The notes beneath the pieces are model-generated. The model saw only the letters and a program-made list of their open reading frames with translations, was not told where the DNA came from and ran no database searches. This document shows, one piece after another, positions 10,841-19,289 of a DNA stretch of 33,233 nt; position 1 is the stretch's first letter, and each line of letters starts with the position of its first letter. Location of the stretch: positions 1 to 33,233 of the IMG/VR virus record IMGVR_UViG_3300042982_000049. One strand, 5' to 3'. A program made the translations under genes and the position numbers. Source of the stretch: a virus.

Positions 10841-10867
10841 TCGCAGAGAAAACATCTCGCATAATGA
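10841..10867 (+). promoter_or_regulatory. phage promoter P7 (TCGCAGA / CATAATGA)
   Basis: TCGCAG at 10841 and CATAAT at 10860-10865 have the fixed 19-base spacing. The next bases GAAGCCCTCTAA are identical to those behind P8. An inverted repeat GTTTTCT/AGaGAAAAC overlaps the upstream element. The gene at 10892 follows with its own ribosome site. Confidence 0.78.
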
Positions 10868-10891
10868 AGCCCTCTAACTTAGGAGAAATTT

Positions 10892-11158
10892 ATGGCTCCT
10901 CTACTTCCAGTTGTGAAGCTTGGCGTGGCAGCAGTCGCTGGCATTCCGGTTTCGAAGATTGTGAATGACATCATCCGCAACAACGTCACCATCGTGACCA
11001 AGGTCGACAAGATCAAGGTTGCGTCGGGAAGCGTTGTGATCGGAGCGATGATCAGTCAGCAGCTCTCGAAGACGACGGATATGCTGGTCGACAGCATCGT
11101 CAACCTCAGGAATCACACAGAGAACGAGGAAGAGACCGAAAAAATCGACGAAAGTTAG
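10892..11158 (+). CDS. small membrane-associated protein in a one-gene unit
   Basis: The 88-residue product has an N-terminal hydrophobic stretch (PVVKLGVAAVAGIPVSKIV), a strand region, a second apolar segment SGSVVIGAMISQQL and an acidic tail ending ETEKIDES. TTAGGAG lies before the ATG. It is GC-rich, has its own promoter P7 and is closed by a strong terminator (11162-11197). This is the same arrangement as the genes at 995 and 24009. Its layout echoes the 995 product (short apolar segment late in a small protein). Function unknown. Confidence 0.75.
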   Translation: MAPLLPVVKLGVAAVAGIPVSKIVNDIIRNNVTIVTKVDKIKVASGSVVIGAMISQQLSKTTDMLVDSIVNLRNHTENEEETEKIDES

Positions 11159-11161
11159 TTT

Positions 11162-11197
11162 AAAAGCTAAGGCCCAAAACATGGGCTTTAGCTTTTG
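11162..11197 (+). terminator. intrinsic terminator after the 10892 gene
   Basis: A 14-bp stem pairs 11162-11175 with 11183-11196, with one G-T wobble and a 7-base loop. The stem begins with AAAA and ends with TTTT, so it could work in both directions. Confidence 0.85.
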
Positions 11198-11221
11198 TCC
11201 CTATAAAAGTTGGGAAAATAA

Positions 11222-11845
11222 ATGACTAATCCGGAGTTTCCACCGAACAGCGAAATTAGTAAAAAGGGTAAAAGTCAAGAAAAAAATATTGTTCCGGTTG
11301 TCTCTAGCGGGGCTGTTCGAAGGAAAAAATCTCTCCGAAAGCAATTTTCTGAGACATTTGTTGCTGGAGACTTGAGAACAGCCGTACGATATGTAGCTTT
11401 TGACGTTTTGCTTCCAACAGCCAAGGATATGGTTGTTGAATCGTTTACACAGGGCATTGAAAAGCTCATTTTTGGCGACTCACGTAGACGAGGTTCAACT
11501 TCACCTCAGGCTGGACCTACGGGATATGTCAGTTATAATCGTTATTCAATGGGGGGCCGGAGTTCTGGTCCCAGTCGGACTATCAGTCGTCAAGCACGAG
11601 CTCGTCATGACTTCGACGAGATCATCTTAGACGATCGGGTAGAAGCCGAAGAAGTGATTGACAAACTATTTGAGTTGGTGAGCAGATATGAATCCGCAAC
11701 TGTTGCAGACCTATATGAGCTCATTGGGCTTGGTTCTACTCACACGGATCACAAGTGGGGGTGGACCGATCTTCATGGGTCTGGTGTTACCCGTATCCGT
11801 GGAGGGTATCTCCTTGATCTCCCAGAACCAGAGCCCCTTGAGTAG
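11222..11845 (+). CDS. conserved actinophage protein, unknown
   Basis: The 207-residue protein has a basic N-terminus (SSGAVRRKKSLRKQF), an apolar helix with AFDVLLPTAKDMVVESFTQG, a Ser/Gly/Arg-rich linker at about 90-125, and a C-terminal domain of about 80 residues with HDFDEIILDDRVEAEE, a Leu-rich helix and KWGWTDL. I recall the same order in many phages and plasmids of actinomycetes, always annotated hypothetical. The C-terminal domain looks like a compact DNA- or protein-binding fold. It is the first gene after a terminator; its promoter is not obvious. Confidence 0.75.
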   Translation: MTNPEFPPNSEISKKGKSQEKNIVPVVSSGAVRRKKSLRKQFSETFVAGDLRTAVRYVAFDVLLPTAKDMVVESFTQGIEKLIFGDSRRRGSTSPQAGPTGYVSYNRYSMGGRSSGPSRTISRQARARHDFDEIILDDRVEAEEVIDKLFELVSRYESATVADLYELIGLGSTHTDHKWGWTDLHGSGVTRIRGGYLLDLPEPEPLE

Positions 11846-11875
11846 ACTCAATGATTTAAAGAATCATATTCTGAG

Positions 11876-12091
11876 ATGAGCACAGTCACTGTTCAAGATA
11901 TAACCGAATTTGCTGAACGCGTTGAGCGTATGTGTGAGTTTATTCTTGAGGGGGTAGAGAAAGATGGATCAGAAGACGTTGTAATTATTCAAAAATTGAA
12001 AAAGGATGCTGCAGATCTTCAATTTATCAAAAAGAATGCAAATGTATCGATCGAAGGCCTCGATGCCTATATCCGAGGTCTACCCATTTAA
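11876..12091 (+). CDS. small helical acidic protein
   Basis: The 71-residue product is mostly helix: FAERVERMCEFILEGVEKDG, then VIIQKLKKDAADLQF, and a short GLDAYIRGLPI end. No good ribosome site precedes ATG 11876. A small ATGATT/AATCAT hairpin lies just upstream and may position it. It is followed by the second DUF6353-like gene. Function unknown. Confidence 0.6.
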   Translation: MSTVTVQDITEFAERVERMCEFILEGVEKDGSEDVVIIQKLKKDAADLQFIKKNANVSIEGLDAYIRGLPI

Positions 12092-12100
12092 GGAGAGATG

Positions 12101-12994
12101 ATGAACCTCGTCCCCGCGGCGATTTCAAGCAAGATCGCCCGTACAGCTCTCTTGGCGCAGAAGAGCTCTCCAGAAGTTCTTTTGGCGGCAGGAATTGCCG
12201 GCATGGTTGGCAGTACGGTTCTTGCTTGTAGAGCTACTTTAAAAATGGATGCTGTTCTAGAGGTTACAAAAGAGAAGCTCGACACAGCTAAGACTCTAGA
12301 GCACCGAAACTATAGCGAGCGCGATCGGCAGAGGGACGTGTCCCTTATTTATTACCAGACCGGGATTAAGATTGTCCGACTATATACGCCGGCAGTTGTC
12401 CTGGGAGGTCTGTCGATTTATGCGTTGACAACTTCTCATAACCTCATGGTAAAGCGAGCTGCGGCATTAACTGCGGCTTACGGAGCACTCGAGAAGGGGT
12501 TCAACGAGTATCGTGCACGTGTAGTCGAGAAGTATGGTGAGGAAGAGGATCGTAATCTTCGATATGGCTCGCAGCAGATCGAGATTGAAGATCCTAAGGG
12601 TAAAAAGAAGAATGTAACGCGCGTAAGTAATGATATCCCATCGATCTATGCTCGATTCTTTGATATGAATTCGATGTCGTGGAGCAAAGAACCCGAGTAT
12701 AATAGGCTATTTCTCCAGTGTCAGCAGAACTATGCGAATGACAAATTGCATGCTCGAGGCCACGTGTTCTTGAATGAGGTCTACGATATGCTGGGTTTGG
12801 AGAGATCAAAGGCTGGCGCAGTAGTTGGATGGGTTCTCTCAAAGAATAGTGAAACTGATAATTACATCGATTTCGGGGTATTTGATGGAAAAACGCAGGC
12901 TGCTCGTGATTTCGTCAATGGATATGAGGGAGCAATTCTACTCGATTTCAATGTCGATGGTGTAATTTACGACAAAATCGAAAATATCATATAG
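12101..12994 (+). CDS. DUF6353-like membrane-associated phage protein, paralogue 2
   Basis: The 297-residue product shares its architecture with the 9106 gene: an apolar segment at about 28-45 (VLLAAGIAGMVGSTVLA), a second at about 90-106 (PAVVLGGLSIYALTTS), the helix EYRARVVEKYGEEED and a C-terminal NEVYDMLGLERSKAGAVVGW. I chose ATG 12101 over 12098 because AGGAG is then five bases away, not two. A duplication followed by divergence is the simple explanation. The preserved C-terminal domain suggests both copies work. Function unknown. Confidence 0.75.
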   Translation: MNLVPAAISSKIARTALLAQKSSPEVLLAAGIAGMVGSTVLACRATLKMDAVLEVTKEKLDTAKTLEHRNYSERDRQRDVSLIYYQTGIKIVRLYTPAVVLGGLSIYALTTSHNLMVKRAAALTAAYGALEKGFNEYRARVVEKYGEEEDRNLRYGSQQIEIEDPKGKKKNVTRVSNDIPSIYARFFDMNSMSWSKEPEYNRLFLQCQQNYANDKLHARGHVFLNEVYDMLGLERSKAGAVVGWVLSKNSETDNYIDFGVFDGKTQAARDFVNGYEGAILLDFNVDGVIYDKIENII

Positions 12995-13004
12995 GAGATA
13001 TATA

Positions 13005-13841
13005 ATGGCGATTGAACAGTTAGCCGAAGAAGTGGTGAATGAGGTTGCAACAAATTTAGAAGAGGCTGCAGAAGTAACCAGGAAGATCAATACCGCAGGC
13101 CTTAGCTATTTTGCTGTTGGTATTGGTATTGGAGCAGTAGTTGGCTTCTATTTCGGATATAAGCTCAATCGAGAGAAGATTAGAGCTGAAGCATATAGAG
13201 AGACTGAAATAGAAATTGCTAAGCTTCGTGAGATCTACCTCGAAAAGACAGAAACGCTTGCGAAGGAATCGCCTGATGAAGAGGTTGAGCCGCGAGGAAT
13301 GGTGCCTATAGAGAAGCCTCCAATCAGTGAGGTAGTCGAGCAACTAGGCTATAGTAAGAGAACTGACTATCATGAAGTCTCTACCGCTAGAACTGAAAGT
13401 CCAGAAAGGCCTCTACCGGCTCCAGTTCCTATTCTCGATGATCTACCTGAAAATCCGGTAGAAACAAGTAAGTCAATGAATGCCGGATGGAATTATGAGA
13501 GAGAACTTGCAAGTAGAAGTCCTGATAGTCCTTACGTAATCCATCAAAATGAGTACACTCATAGTAATCCAAATTATTCGAAAAATGAATTTCATTATTA
13601 TTCTCTTGATGATGTGATGGTTGATGGCGATGATAATGATATTCTAAGAGATGTTGAGGGTGTTGTTGGTCTAGAAAATCTCAAGTTTGGACACGGGTCG
13701 GACGATATTAATGTCGTCTATGTACGAAATGATCATTTAGAGATGGATATGCAAATCACGCGTCTTAATGAGAGTTTTGAAGAGGCAGTTCTTGGTTTAG
13801 ACGGCGCAGGGAATGATGAGGACGACGATGACGACAGTTAG
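13005..13841 (+). CDS. membrane-anchored phage protein with acidic tail
   Basis: The 278-residue product has an acidic N-terminal helix and one membrane segment at about 33-51 (LSYFAVGIGIGAVVGFYFG). A basic then charged helical linker and a Pro-rich middle follow. A conserved C-terminal domain has SPYVIHQNEY, GLENLKFGHGS and NVVYVRNDHLEMDMQITR, then a run of Asp. I recall this C-terminal domain in many actinophages as hypothetical. It follows the second DUF6353-like gene closely, so the two may act together at the membrane. It overlaps the next gene by 14 bases. Confidence 0.74.
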   Translation: MAIEQLAEEVVNEVATNLEEAAEVTRKINTAGLSYFAVGIGIGAVVGFYFGYKLNREKIRAEAYRETEIEIAKLREIYLEKTETLAKESPDEEVEPRGMVPIEKPPISEVVEQLGYSKRTDYHEVSTARTESPERPLPAPVPILDDLPENPVETSKSMNAGWNYERELASRSPDSPYVIHQNEYTHSNPNYSKNEFHYYSLDDVMVDGDDNDILRDVEGVVGLENLKFGHGSDDINVVYVRNDHLEMDMQITRLNESFEEAVLGLDGAGNDEDDDDDS

Positions 13842-14343
13842 TTATGAATATTATACCTGGCTGACCCAAAAGATCGATATTCCCAACGAGAAGACATATT
13901 TTGATCTTTTCGAGCGACTGCATAATATCGAGTTTATTTGGACAGTTCCGAATGATGACAATCGGATTCAGGATGCGCTCGATCTTCGTAATGAATTCCT
14001 CGAAGGTAAAGACGGCGGTGACATTACTCTTGGTGGAGCTACGTGTCTCGAAATGGTTGTTGCGCTAAGCCGTAAAGTAGCATTTATTGCGAGCGGAAAC
14101 AAACATTCCCACCAGTGGGCTTGGACGTTGCTTAAAAATCTAGGATTGCAGAAATTCTCAGATCCTTTGACTCTAGAAAAAGGCAACAGAGTTGATCAAA
14201 TTCTCCATGATTTGATGTGGAGACAGTATAGTGCTGATGGGCGTGGAGGTTTCTTTCCCTTAGTAAATCCCGATGTAGATCAGACACAAGTTGAGATCTG
14301 GTATCAGTTGAATGCGTATGTCTCTGAGATGACTGATCTTTAG
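13828..14343 (+). CDS. conserved phage protein of unknown function
   Basis: The 171-residue product contains EYYTWL near the start, a FIWTVPNDDNRIQDALDLR segment, a LEMVVALSRKVAFI helix, and a late GGFFPL and EIWYQLNAY. This order is familiar from a protein found in many phages and mobile elements of Gram-positive bacteria, with no known function. ATG 13828 is preferred to 13813 because GAGGA sits six bases upstream of it. The gene ends 11 bases before the large replication gene and is probably in its operon. Confidence 0.74.
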   Translation: MTTVSYEYYTWLTQKIDIPNEKTYFDLFERLHNIEFIWTVPNDDNRIQDALDLRNEFLEGKDGGDITLGGATCLEMVVALSRKVAFIASGNKHSHQWAWTLLKNLGLQKFSDPLTLEKGNRVDQILHDLMWRQYSADGRGGFFPLVNPDVDQTQVEIWYQLNAYVSEMTDL

Positions 14344-14354
14344 AAAGGAGGCTG

Positions 14355-17300
14355 ATGGATTTTTATCAGATCCTTACTAAAGAGACAAAAGATAGGGGTA
14401 TAGAAGTATATCCCGATTTTATTGTTGGTCGATCTCAGGATCTGATGGTTCAAGGGCGAACCTTTTATGCGATTTGGGACGCAGAAAAAGGTCTTTGGTC
14501 TCGCGATGAATACGATGTGCAGCGTCTTGTAGACGAAGATCTACTTGCCGAAGCTGCTAAATTAGAAAAAGAAACAGGAATGCGCTATACGGTGCGATCG
14601 ATGAGATCATTTCAGAGTAAATCATGGTCTCAGTTTAGGCAATTCCTGGCAAATATCAGCGATAATCATCATCCACTTGATTCTAAACTTCTGTTCTCCA
14701 ATTCCGAAGTTAAGAAGACGGATTACGCAAGTAAAACTCTGCCATATCCCCTAGAGGTTGGTGATATTTCGGCTTGGAACGAGCTCGTTGGGACATTGTA
14801 TTCCGTTGAAGAAAGGGCGAAGATCGAATGGGCTATCGGATCCATCGTGGCTGGAGATTCAAAGAAACTACAAAAGTTCTTTGTATTCTACGGCCCCGCT
14901 GGATCCGGTAAGTCCACCATTCTCAACATCATACAAAAGTTGTTCGAAGGCTATACAACAACGTTTGATGGAAAAGCGTTAGGACGCGCTGATGCATCAT
15001 TCTCAACAGAAGCCTTCAAGAACAATCCCCTTGTTGCCATTCAACATGACGGTGATCTATCAAAATTGGAGGATAATACTCGGCTAAATTCTATTGTCTC
15101 GCATGAGCATATGACAATGAATGAGAAGTACAAGCCGAGTTATACAGCGAAATCAGAAGCTCTTCTTTTTATCGGTTCTAATCAGCCGGTAAAAATAACC
15201 GATGCTAAATCGGGAATCATTCGACGTTTGGTCGATATTCATCCGACGAATGTAAAAATTCCGGTTAGGCATTACACTACCCTGCTCAGTCAGATCGATT
15301 TTGAACTGGGCGCGATTGCTCATCATTGTCTGAATGTCTATTTAGAAATGGGTAAGAATTATTATAACGGATATAGACCTTTAGAAATGATGCTTCAGAC
15401 GGATGTTTTCTTCAACTTTATTGAAGCTTATTATGATGTTTTCAAAACTCAAAACTATACAACGTTGAAGCAAGCCTATGGTTTATACAGAGAATTCTGT
15501 GATGAAAGTGGAATTACTAACCCTCGTCCCCAGTACAAAGTTCGTGAAGAACTTCGTAATTATTTTGACGAGTTTAAAGACCGAGGAGAGATAGACGGTG
15601 AACGTGTCAGAAGTCTCTATGCTGGATTTAATGCAGAAAAGTTCAAGTTTCCTAAGGAAGATGATGAGAATTTACCGGCATTCTCTTTGGTTATGGATGA
15701 GACTACTTCGCTTTTTGATACTTTATATAGTGATAGACCTGCTCAACTTGCTAATGCGTCTGGTGCTCCGACTCGAAAATGGGAAAACGTCAAGAGCACG
15801 CTAGCTAAAATTGATACAACAAAACTTCATTATGTAAAACTTCCAGACAATCATATTGTCATCGATTTTGATCTAAAAGATCTGGAACAGAATCTTGCAG
15901 CAGCTAGCGAATGGCCGCCCACCTATGCTGAGATTAGTAAATCCGGAGAGGGCGTACACCTTCATTATATTTACGAGGGAGATCCAACACTTCTTTCTCC
16001 TATATATGCTGAGGGTATCGAGATCAAAGTCTTTAGTGGCGACGCATCATTACGAAGACGGGTATCTCTTTGTAATGCGGTCCCTATCGCGATGATCAAT
16101 AGCGGATTGCCGCTCAAAAAGAAAAAGGAAAAGATGCTTAAGGCAAAGACAATCACAACCGAAAAAGGCCTTAGGGATCTAATAGAGCGGAATCTCCGTA
16201 AAGAAATTCATCCTGGGACCAAACCGTCAATCGATTTCATAGCTCATATTCTTGAAGAAGCTAATAGTCAAGGACTGATATTTGACGTTAGTGATATGAA
16301 ATCTCGTATTATAGCTTTTGCCAATAATAGTACAAATCAGGCTTCTATATGTTTAAAGACTGTCCAGACGATGAATTTCAAGTCTGACAAAGAAGTTGAA
16401 TCTGATGTGAGAGTCGAAGTAAGTGATGATCGGATAGTCCTTTTTGATATAGAAGTGTATCCTAACTTATTTATCGTTTGCTGGAAGTTTCGTGGAGACG
16501 ATACAGTTGTCCGGATGATCAATCCATCGCGGGAAGAAATTGAGAACCTCACCAAAATGAAATTAGTTGGGTTCTACAATCGTCGATATGATAATCATAT
16601 TCTATATGCAGCGATGTTAGGTCATAGTATCGAACAACTTTATGAATTGACACGTAAAATTGTTATTGATGGAAATCAAAATGCCTATTTTGCGGCAGCG
16701 TATAACTTATCATACGCTGACGTTTGGGATTTCAGCTCGATTAAACAAAGCTTGAAGAAATTTGAGATAGATCTCGGAATTCTTCACATGGAGTTGGATA
16801 TTCCTCTCGATCAGCCAGTACCTGAAAAAGATTGGCCGCGAGTAGTCGAATACTGTGTCAACGATGTTGTTGCAACAGAAGCTGTTCTAGAAGATCGCTG
16901 GGAAGATTTTATTGCTCGTCAAATTCTTGCCGAACTAAGTGGGCTTACAGTTAATGACACAACACAAAGACATACCGCCAAAATCATATTCGGAAACGAT
17001 AAGAACCCTCAAAAGTCTTTTCAATATACCGATCTTAGTAAGGAATTCCCCGGATACACCTTTGATGCTGGTAAAAGTGAATATCGAGGAGAAGATCCCG
17101 GAGAGGGCGGTTACGTTTACGCGGAACCGGGAATCTACTATGATGTTGCTCTCCTCGACGTGGCAAGCATGCATCCAACCACTATCGAGATTCTGAATCT
17201 CTTCGGAAAGTATACAAAGAATTTCTCAGATCTCAAATCAGCACGAATAGCAATCAAACGAAATGACTTTAACGCCGCCAGAAAAATGCTCGATGGTCGA

Positions 17301-18098
17301 TTGGCTCCATATTTAGAAAATGAGGATGGGGCCGACAAGCTGGCATACGCGCTTAAGATTGTGATCAATATTGTCTATGGATTGACCTCGGCGAAGTTTG
17401 ACAACCCTTTCCGAGATCATCGAAATAAAGACAACATCGTCGCAAAGCGCGGAGCGCTATATATGATCGATCTAAAGCATGATTTGACGGAAGAAGGATA
17501 TCCTCCAGTCCATATTAAAACAGATTCCGTGAAGATTCCTCAGGCCTCGAAGAAGGCTATTAAATATATTATTGAACACGGTAAACAATATGGATACGAA
17601 TTTGAGCATGAATTAACATATGATCGATTCTGTCTTGTCAATGATGCTGTATACATTGCCTCTGAGGCTGGGAAGTGGACAGCCGTTGGTTCTCAATTCC
17701 AGCACCCTTACGTATTTAAGACTCTTTTCTCACACGATGAACTCGTCTTTGATGACTTCTGCGAAAGTAAGAGTGTTATGCAGGGGACAATGTATCTTGA
17801 CAAGGAGAATCATGAAAAGGGCGATATTCTTGATCATCATACCATGCGTCATCTTGGTAGGACTGGTCGCTTTGTTCCGGTTACTGCTGAAGGAGGTACG
17901 CTATATAGAGTTAAAGATGATCGATACTACGCCGTCTCAGGCACAAAAGGCTACAAGTGGATCGACGCAGAGATAGCGAAAACTATGACTGATCTAAAGA
18001 TTGACATGTCATATTTTGAGAAGCTTAAAGACGAAGCAATTAAGACAATCGAGCAATTCGGTTCATTTTTAGACTTCGTCGATCCTATTCCTTTCTGA
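14355..18098 (+). CDS. SF3 helicase / AEP-like primase / family B DNA polymerase fusion
   Basis: The 1247-residue protein starts behind AAAGGAGG. Residues about 140-330 are an SF3/D5-type helicase: Walker A GPAGSGKS (180-187), an acidic QHDGD (230-234) and motif C IGSNQP (273-278), then RR (290-291). About 480-580 resembles an AEP prim-pol core: IDFD (503-506), KSGEGVHLHY (529-538) and EIKVFSG. About 690-845 is a DEDDy exonuclease: DIE (698-700), NRRYDNHIL (742-750) and YCVNDVV (833-839). About 925-1240 is a polymerase palm: DVASMHPT (935-942), KIVINIVYG (1001-1009) and IKTDSVK (1054-1060). Motif C lacks the usual first Asp of DTD. It would unwind, prime and extend DNA in one chain. Helicase and polymerase calls are firm; the primase call is weaker. 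Confidence 0.85.
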   Translation: MDFYQILTKETKDRGIEVYPDFIVGRSQDLMVQGRTFYAIWDAEKGLWSRDEYDVQRLVDEDLLAEAAKLEKETGMRYTVRSMRSFQSKSWSQFRQFLANISDNHHPLDSKLLFSNSEVKKTDYASKTLPYPLEVGDISAWNELVGTLYSVEERAKIEWAIGSIVAGDSKKLQKFFVFYGPAGSGKSTILNIIQKLFEGYTTTFDGKALGRADASFSTEAFKNNPLVAIQHDGDLSKLEDNTRLNSIVSHEHMTMNEKYKPSYTAKSEALLFIGSNQPVKITDAKSGIIRRLVDIHPTNVKIPVRHYTTLLSQIDFELGAIAHHCLNVYLEMGKNYYNGYRPLEMMLQTDVFFNFIEAYYDVFKTQNYTTLKQAYGLYREFCDESGITNPRPQYKVREELRNYFDEFKDRGEIDGERVRSLYAGFNAEKFKFPKEDDENLPAFSLVMDETTSLFDTLYSDRPAQLANASGAPTRKWENVKSTLAKIDTTKLHYVKLPDNHIVIDFDLKDLEQNLAAASEWPPTYAEISKSGEGVHLHYIYEGDPTLLSPIYAEGIEIKVFSGDASLRRRVSLCNAVPIAMINSGLPLKKKKEKMLKAKTITTEKGLRDLIERNLRKEIHPGTKPSIDFIAHILEEANSQGLIFDVSDMKSRIIAFANNSTNQASICLKTVQTMNFKSDKEVESDVRVEVSDDRIVLFDIEVYPNLFIVCWKFRGDDTVVRMINPSREEIENLTKMKLVGFYNRRYDNHILYAAMLGHSIEQLYELTRKIVIDGNQNAYFAAAYNLSYADVWDFSSIKQSLKKFEIDLGILHMELDIPLDQPVPEKDWPRVVEYCVNDVVATEAVLEDRWEDFIARQILAELSGLTVNDTTQRHTAKIIFGNDKNPQKSFQYTDLSKEFPGYTFDAGKSEYRGEDPGEGGYVYAEPGIYYDVALLDVASMHPTTIEILNLFGKYTKNFSDLKSARIAIKRNDFNAARKMLDGRLAPYLENEDGADKLAYALKIVINIVYGLTSAKFDNPFRDHRNKDNIVAKRGALYMIDLKHDLTEEGYPPVHIKTDSVKIPQASKKAIKYIIEHGKQYGYEFEHELTYDRFCLVNDAVYIASEAGKWTAVGSQFQHPYVFKTLFSHDELVFDDFCESKSVMQGTMYLDKENHEKGDILDHHTMRHLGRTGRFVPVTAEGGTLYRVKDDRYYAVSGTKGYKWIDAEIAKTMTDLKIDMSYFEKLKDEAIKTIEQFGSFLDFVDPIPF

Positions 18099-18110
18099 TA
18101 AGGGAGAATA

Positions 18111-18371
18111 ATGTCAAATCTTTATTACACGGAAATTCAGATTAAAATTGTACGAGCTTTGATTCTAACAATGATGGGTTTATCATTATATCAGGCTCTT
18201 ACAATTCGGCGACTTCTAAAAAATCTCAGAACCGGAAGACGTCAGTTCGACAAAGTAAAAGATGCTACAAAATACCTTATTAATATTATTGAAGAGCATG
18301 GTATTGAATTAAACGAATTTGACGTAATTGCTCTTACTAATATTGCTGAGGAAACTCATGAAAGACAATAA
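18111..18371 (+). CDS. small membrane-anchored protein
   Basis: The 86-residue product starts behind AAGGGAG, 12 bases after the replication gene. A moderately hydrophobic segment at about 11-29 (IVRALILTMMGLSLYQAL) leads into a basic, helical region (RRLLKNLRTGRRQF) and an acidic C-terminal helix. It might tether a replication component to the membrane, but that rests only on position. Confidence 0.66.
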   Translation: MSNLYYTEIQIKIVRALILTMMGLSLYQALTIRRLLKNLRTGRRQFDKVKDATKYLINIIEEHGIELNEFDVIALTNIAEETHERQ

Positions 18372-18380
18372 TGAATTATA

Positions 18381-18539
18381 ATGGCTATTACTGTACTTGA
18401 TACTTGGCGAGTAGTAGATAGATGGTGGCGACCAGAGGACGAATGGATAGATCGTAGATATGTTGAAGTAATATGGGATGGTCGCGCCCTCGTATTTGTT
18501 AGGAAAATGCCTGATAAAATTTGGAGAATTCATGCCTGA
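18381..18539 (+). CDS. small Trp/Arg-rich protein
   Basis: The 52-residue product has the pattern LDTWRVVDRWWRPEDEWIDR, then YVEVIWDGRALVFVRKMPDKIWRIH. This is a compact beta-rich domain with repeated W-x-R contacts, reminiscent of short DUF6504-like domains seen next to DNA polymerases of actinobacteria. That comparison is tentative. There is no strong ribosome site. It overlaps the next gene by eight bases. Confidence 0.6.
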   Translation: MAITVLDTWRVVDRWWRPEDEWIDRRYVEVIWDGRALVFVRKMPDKIWRIHA

Positions 18540-18711
18540 ACTTCGTTATTATCTTGTTACACAAGTTCGCGAAGTAAAAGTTTCAGCTACTAATCCAACC
18601 GATGCTAGTATACTAGCGACTAGAGTTTTTAATAATGAAAAGCTTCCTGAAGATCAGATTAACGTTCAACAATGGCCTCGAGAAACTGAGTTAACTATAA
18701 GAGAGGATTAG
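18532..18711 (+). CDS. small phage protein, unknown
   Basis: The 59-residue product starts at ATG 18532 behind TTGGAG, inside the end of the previous gene. It reads ELRYYLVTQVREVKVSATN, then a helix (PTDASILATRVFNNE), then a polar end with WPRETELTIRED: a ferredoxin-like beta-alpha-beta guess. It lies directly before the ssDNA-binding-like gene. Confidence 0.64.
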   Translation: MPELRYYLVTQVREVKVSATNPTDASILATRVFNNEKLPEDQINVQQWPRETELTIRED

Positions 18712-18714
18712 TAA

Positions 18715-19185
18715 ATGCCAGCTCCTGCTGACAATACCGTGCTTATGGAGGGTGTCCGCATTATCTTCAGAAATTTTGCGGGCAAGGAAGGTCAGTACAA
18801 CCGCGAGGGCGATAGAAACTTTGCTGTCTTGCTAGACGAGAAGACAGCTGAGATGATGGATGCTGATGGTTGGAATGTGAAGATGTTGAAGCCTCGTGAG
18901 GACGATGATGAAAACACCGCTCCTCAGCCATATCTTCCCGTTGCAGTCAACTACAGAGGTCGTCCTCCACGAATTGTCTTGATTACATCTCGTAATCGGA
19001 CAACGCTCGACGAGAGTCAGGTTGAGACACTCGACTGGGTCGATATTCTCAATGTCGATCTAATCGTGCGACCGTATGAGTGGACTGTGAATGGTAAGAG
19101 CGGGATTAAGGCATATTTGCAAAGTATGTATATTACCATTCAGGAAGATCAGCTGGAAATGAAGTACTCCGAGCTCGAACACTAA
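18715..19185 (+). CDS. probable phage ssDNA-binding protein
   Basis: The 156-residue product contains NTVLMEGVRIIFRNFAGKEG, NREGDRNFAVLLDEKTAE, a DGWNVKMLKPRE loop, PRIVLITSRNRTTLDE and VDLIVRPYEWTVNGKSGIKAYL. This is the pattern of a phage protein often annotated as ssDNA-binding, with an OB-like beta barrel. The usual acidic C-terminal tip is only partly present (YSELEH). Position right after the replication protein fits a role in coating single strands during replication. The ATG lies four bases after the previous stop. Confidence 0.68.
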   Translation: MPAPADNTVLMEGVRIIFRNFAGKEGQYNREGDRNFAVLLDEKTAEMMDADGWNVKMLKPREDDDENTAPQPYLPVAVNYRGRPPRIVLITSRNRTTLDESQVETLDWVDILNVDLIVRPYEWTVNGKSGIKAYLQSMYITIQEDQLEMKYSELEH

Positions 19186-19283
19186 TGATGATCATAGTAA
19201 CAATTATTCTTACAGCATTAGTTGTTCTGATTAGTCTCCTTATCGGATATGGCCTTGGTATAACTCGAAACCGAAACGAATAG
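19185..19283 (+). CDS. 32-residue membrane peptide
   Basis: The ATG overlaps the TAA of the ssDNA-binding-like gene (TAATG). The product is one membrane segment (IIVTIILTALVVLISLLIGYGL) with a short basic tail (ITRNRNE). ATG 19188 is an alternative start. It is too short for family assignment. Coupled translation and clear hydrophobicity support it. Confidence 0.55.
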   Translation: MMIIVTIILTALVVLISLLIGYGLGITRNRNE

Positions 19284-19289
19284 GAAAAA

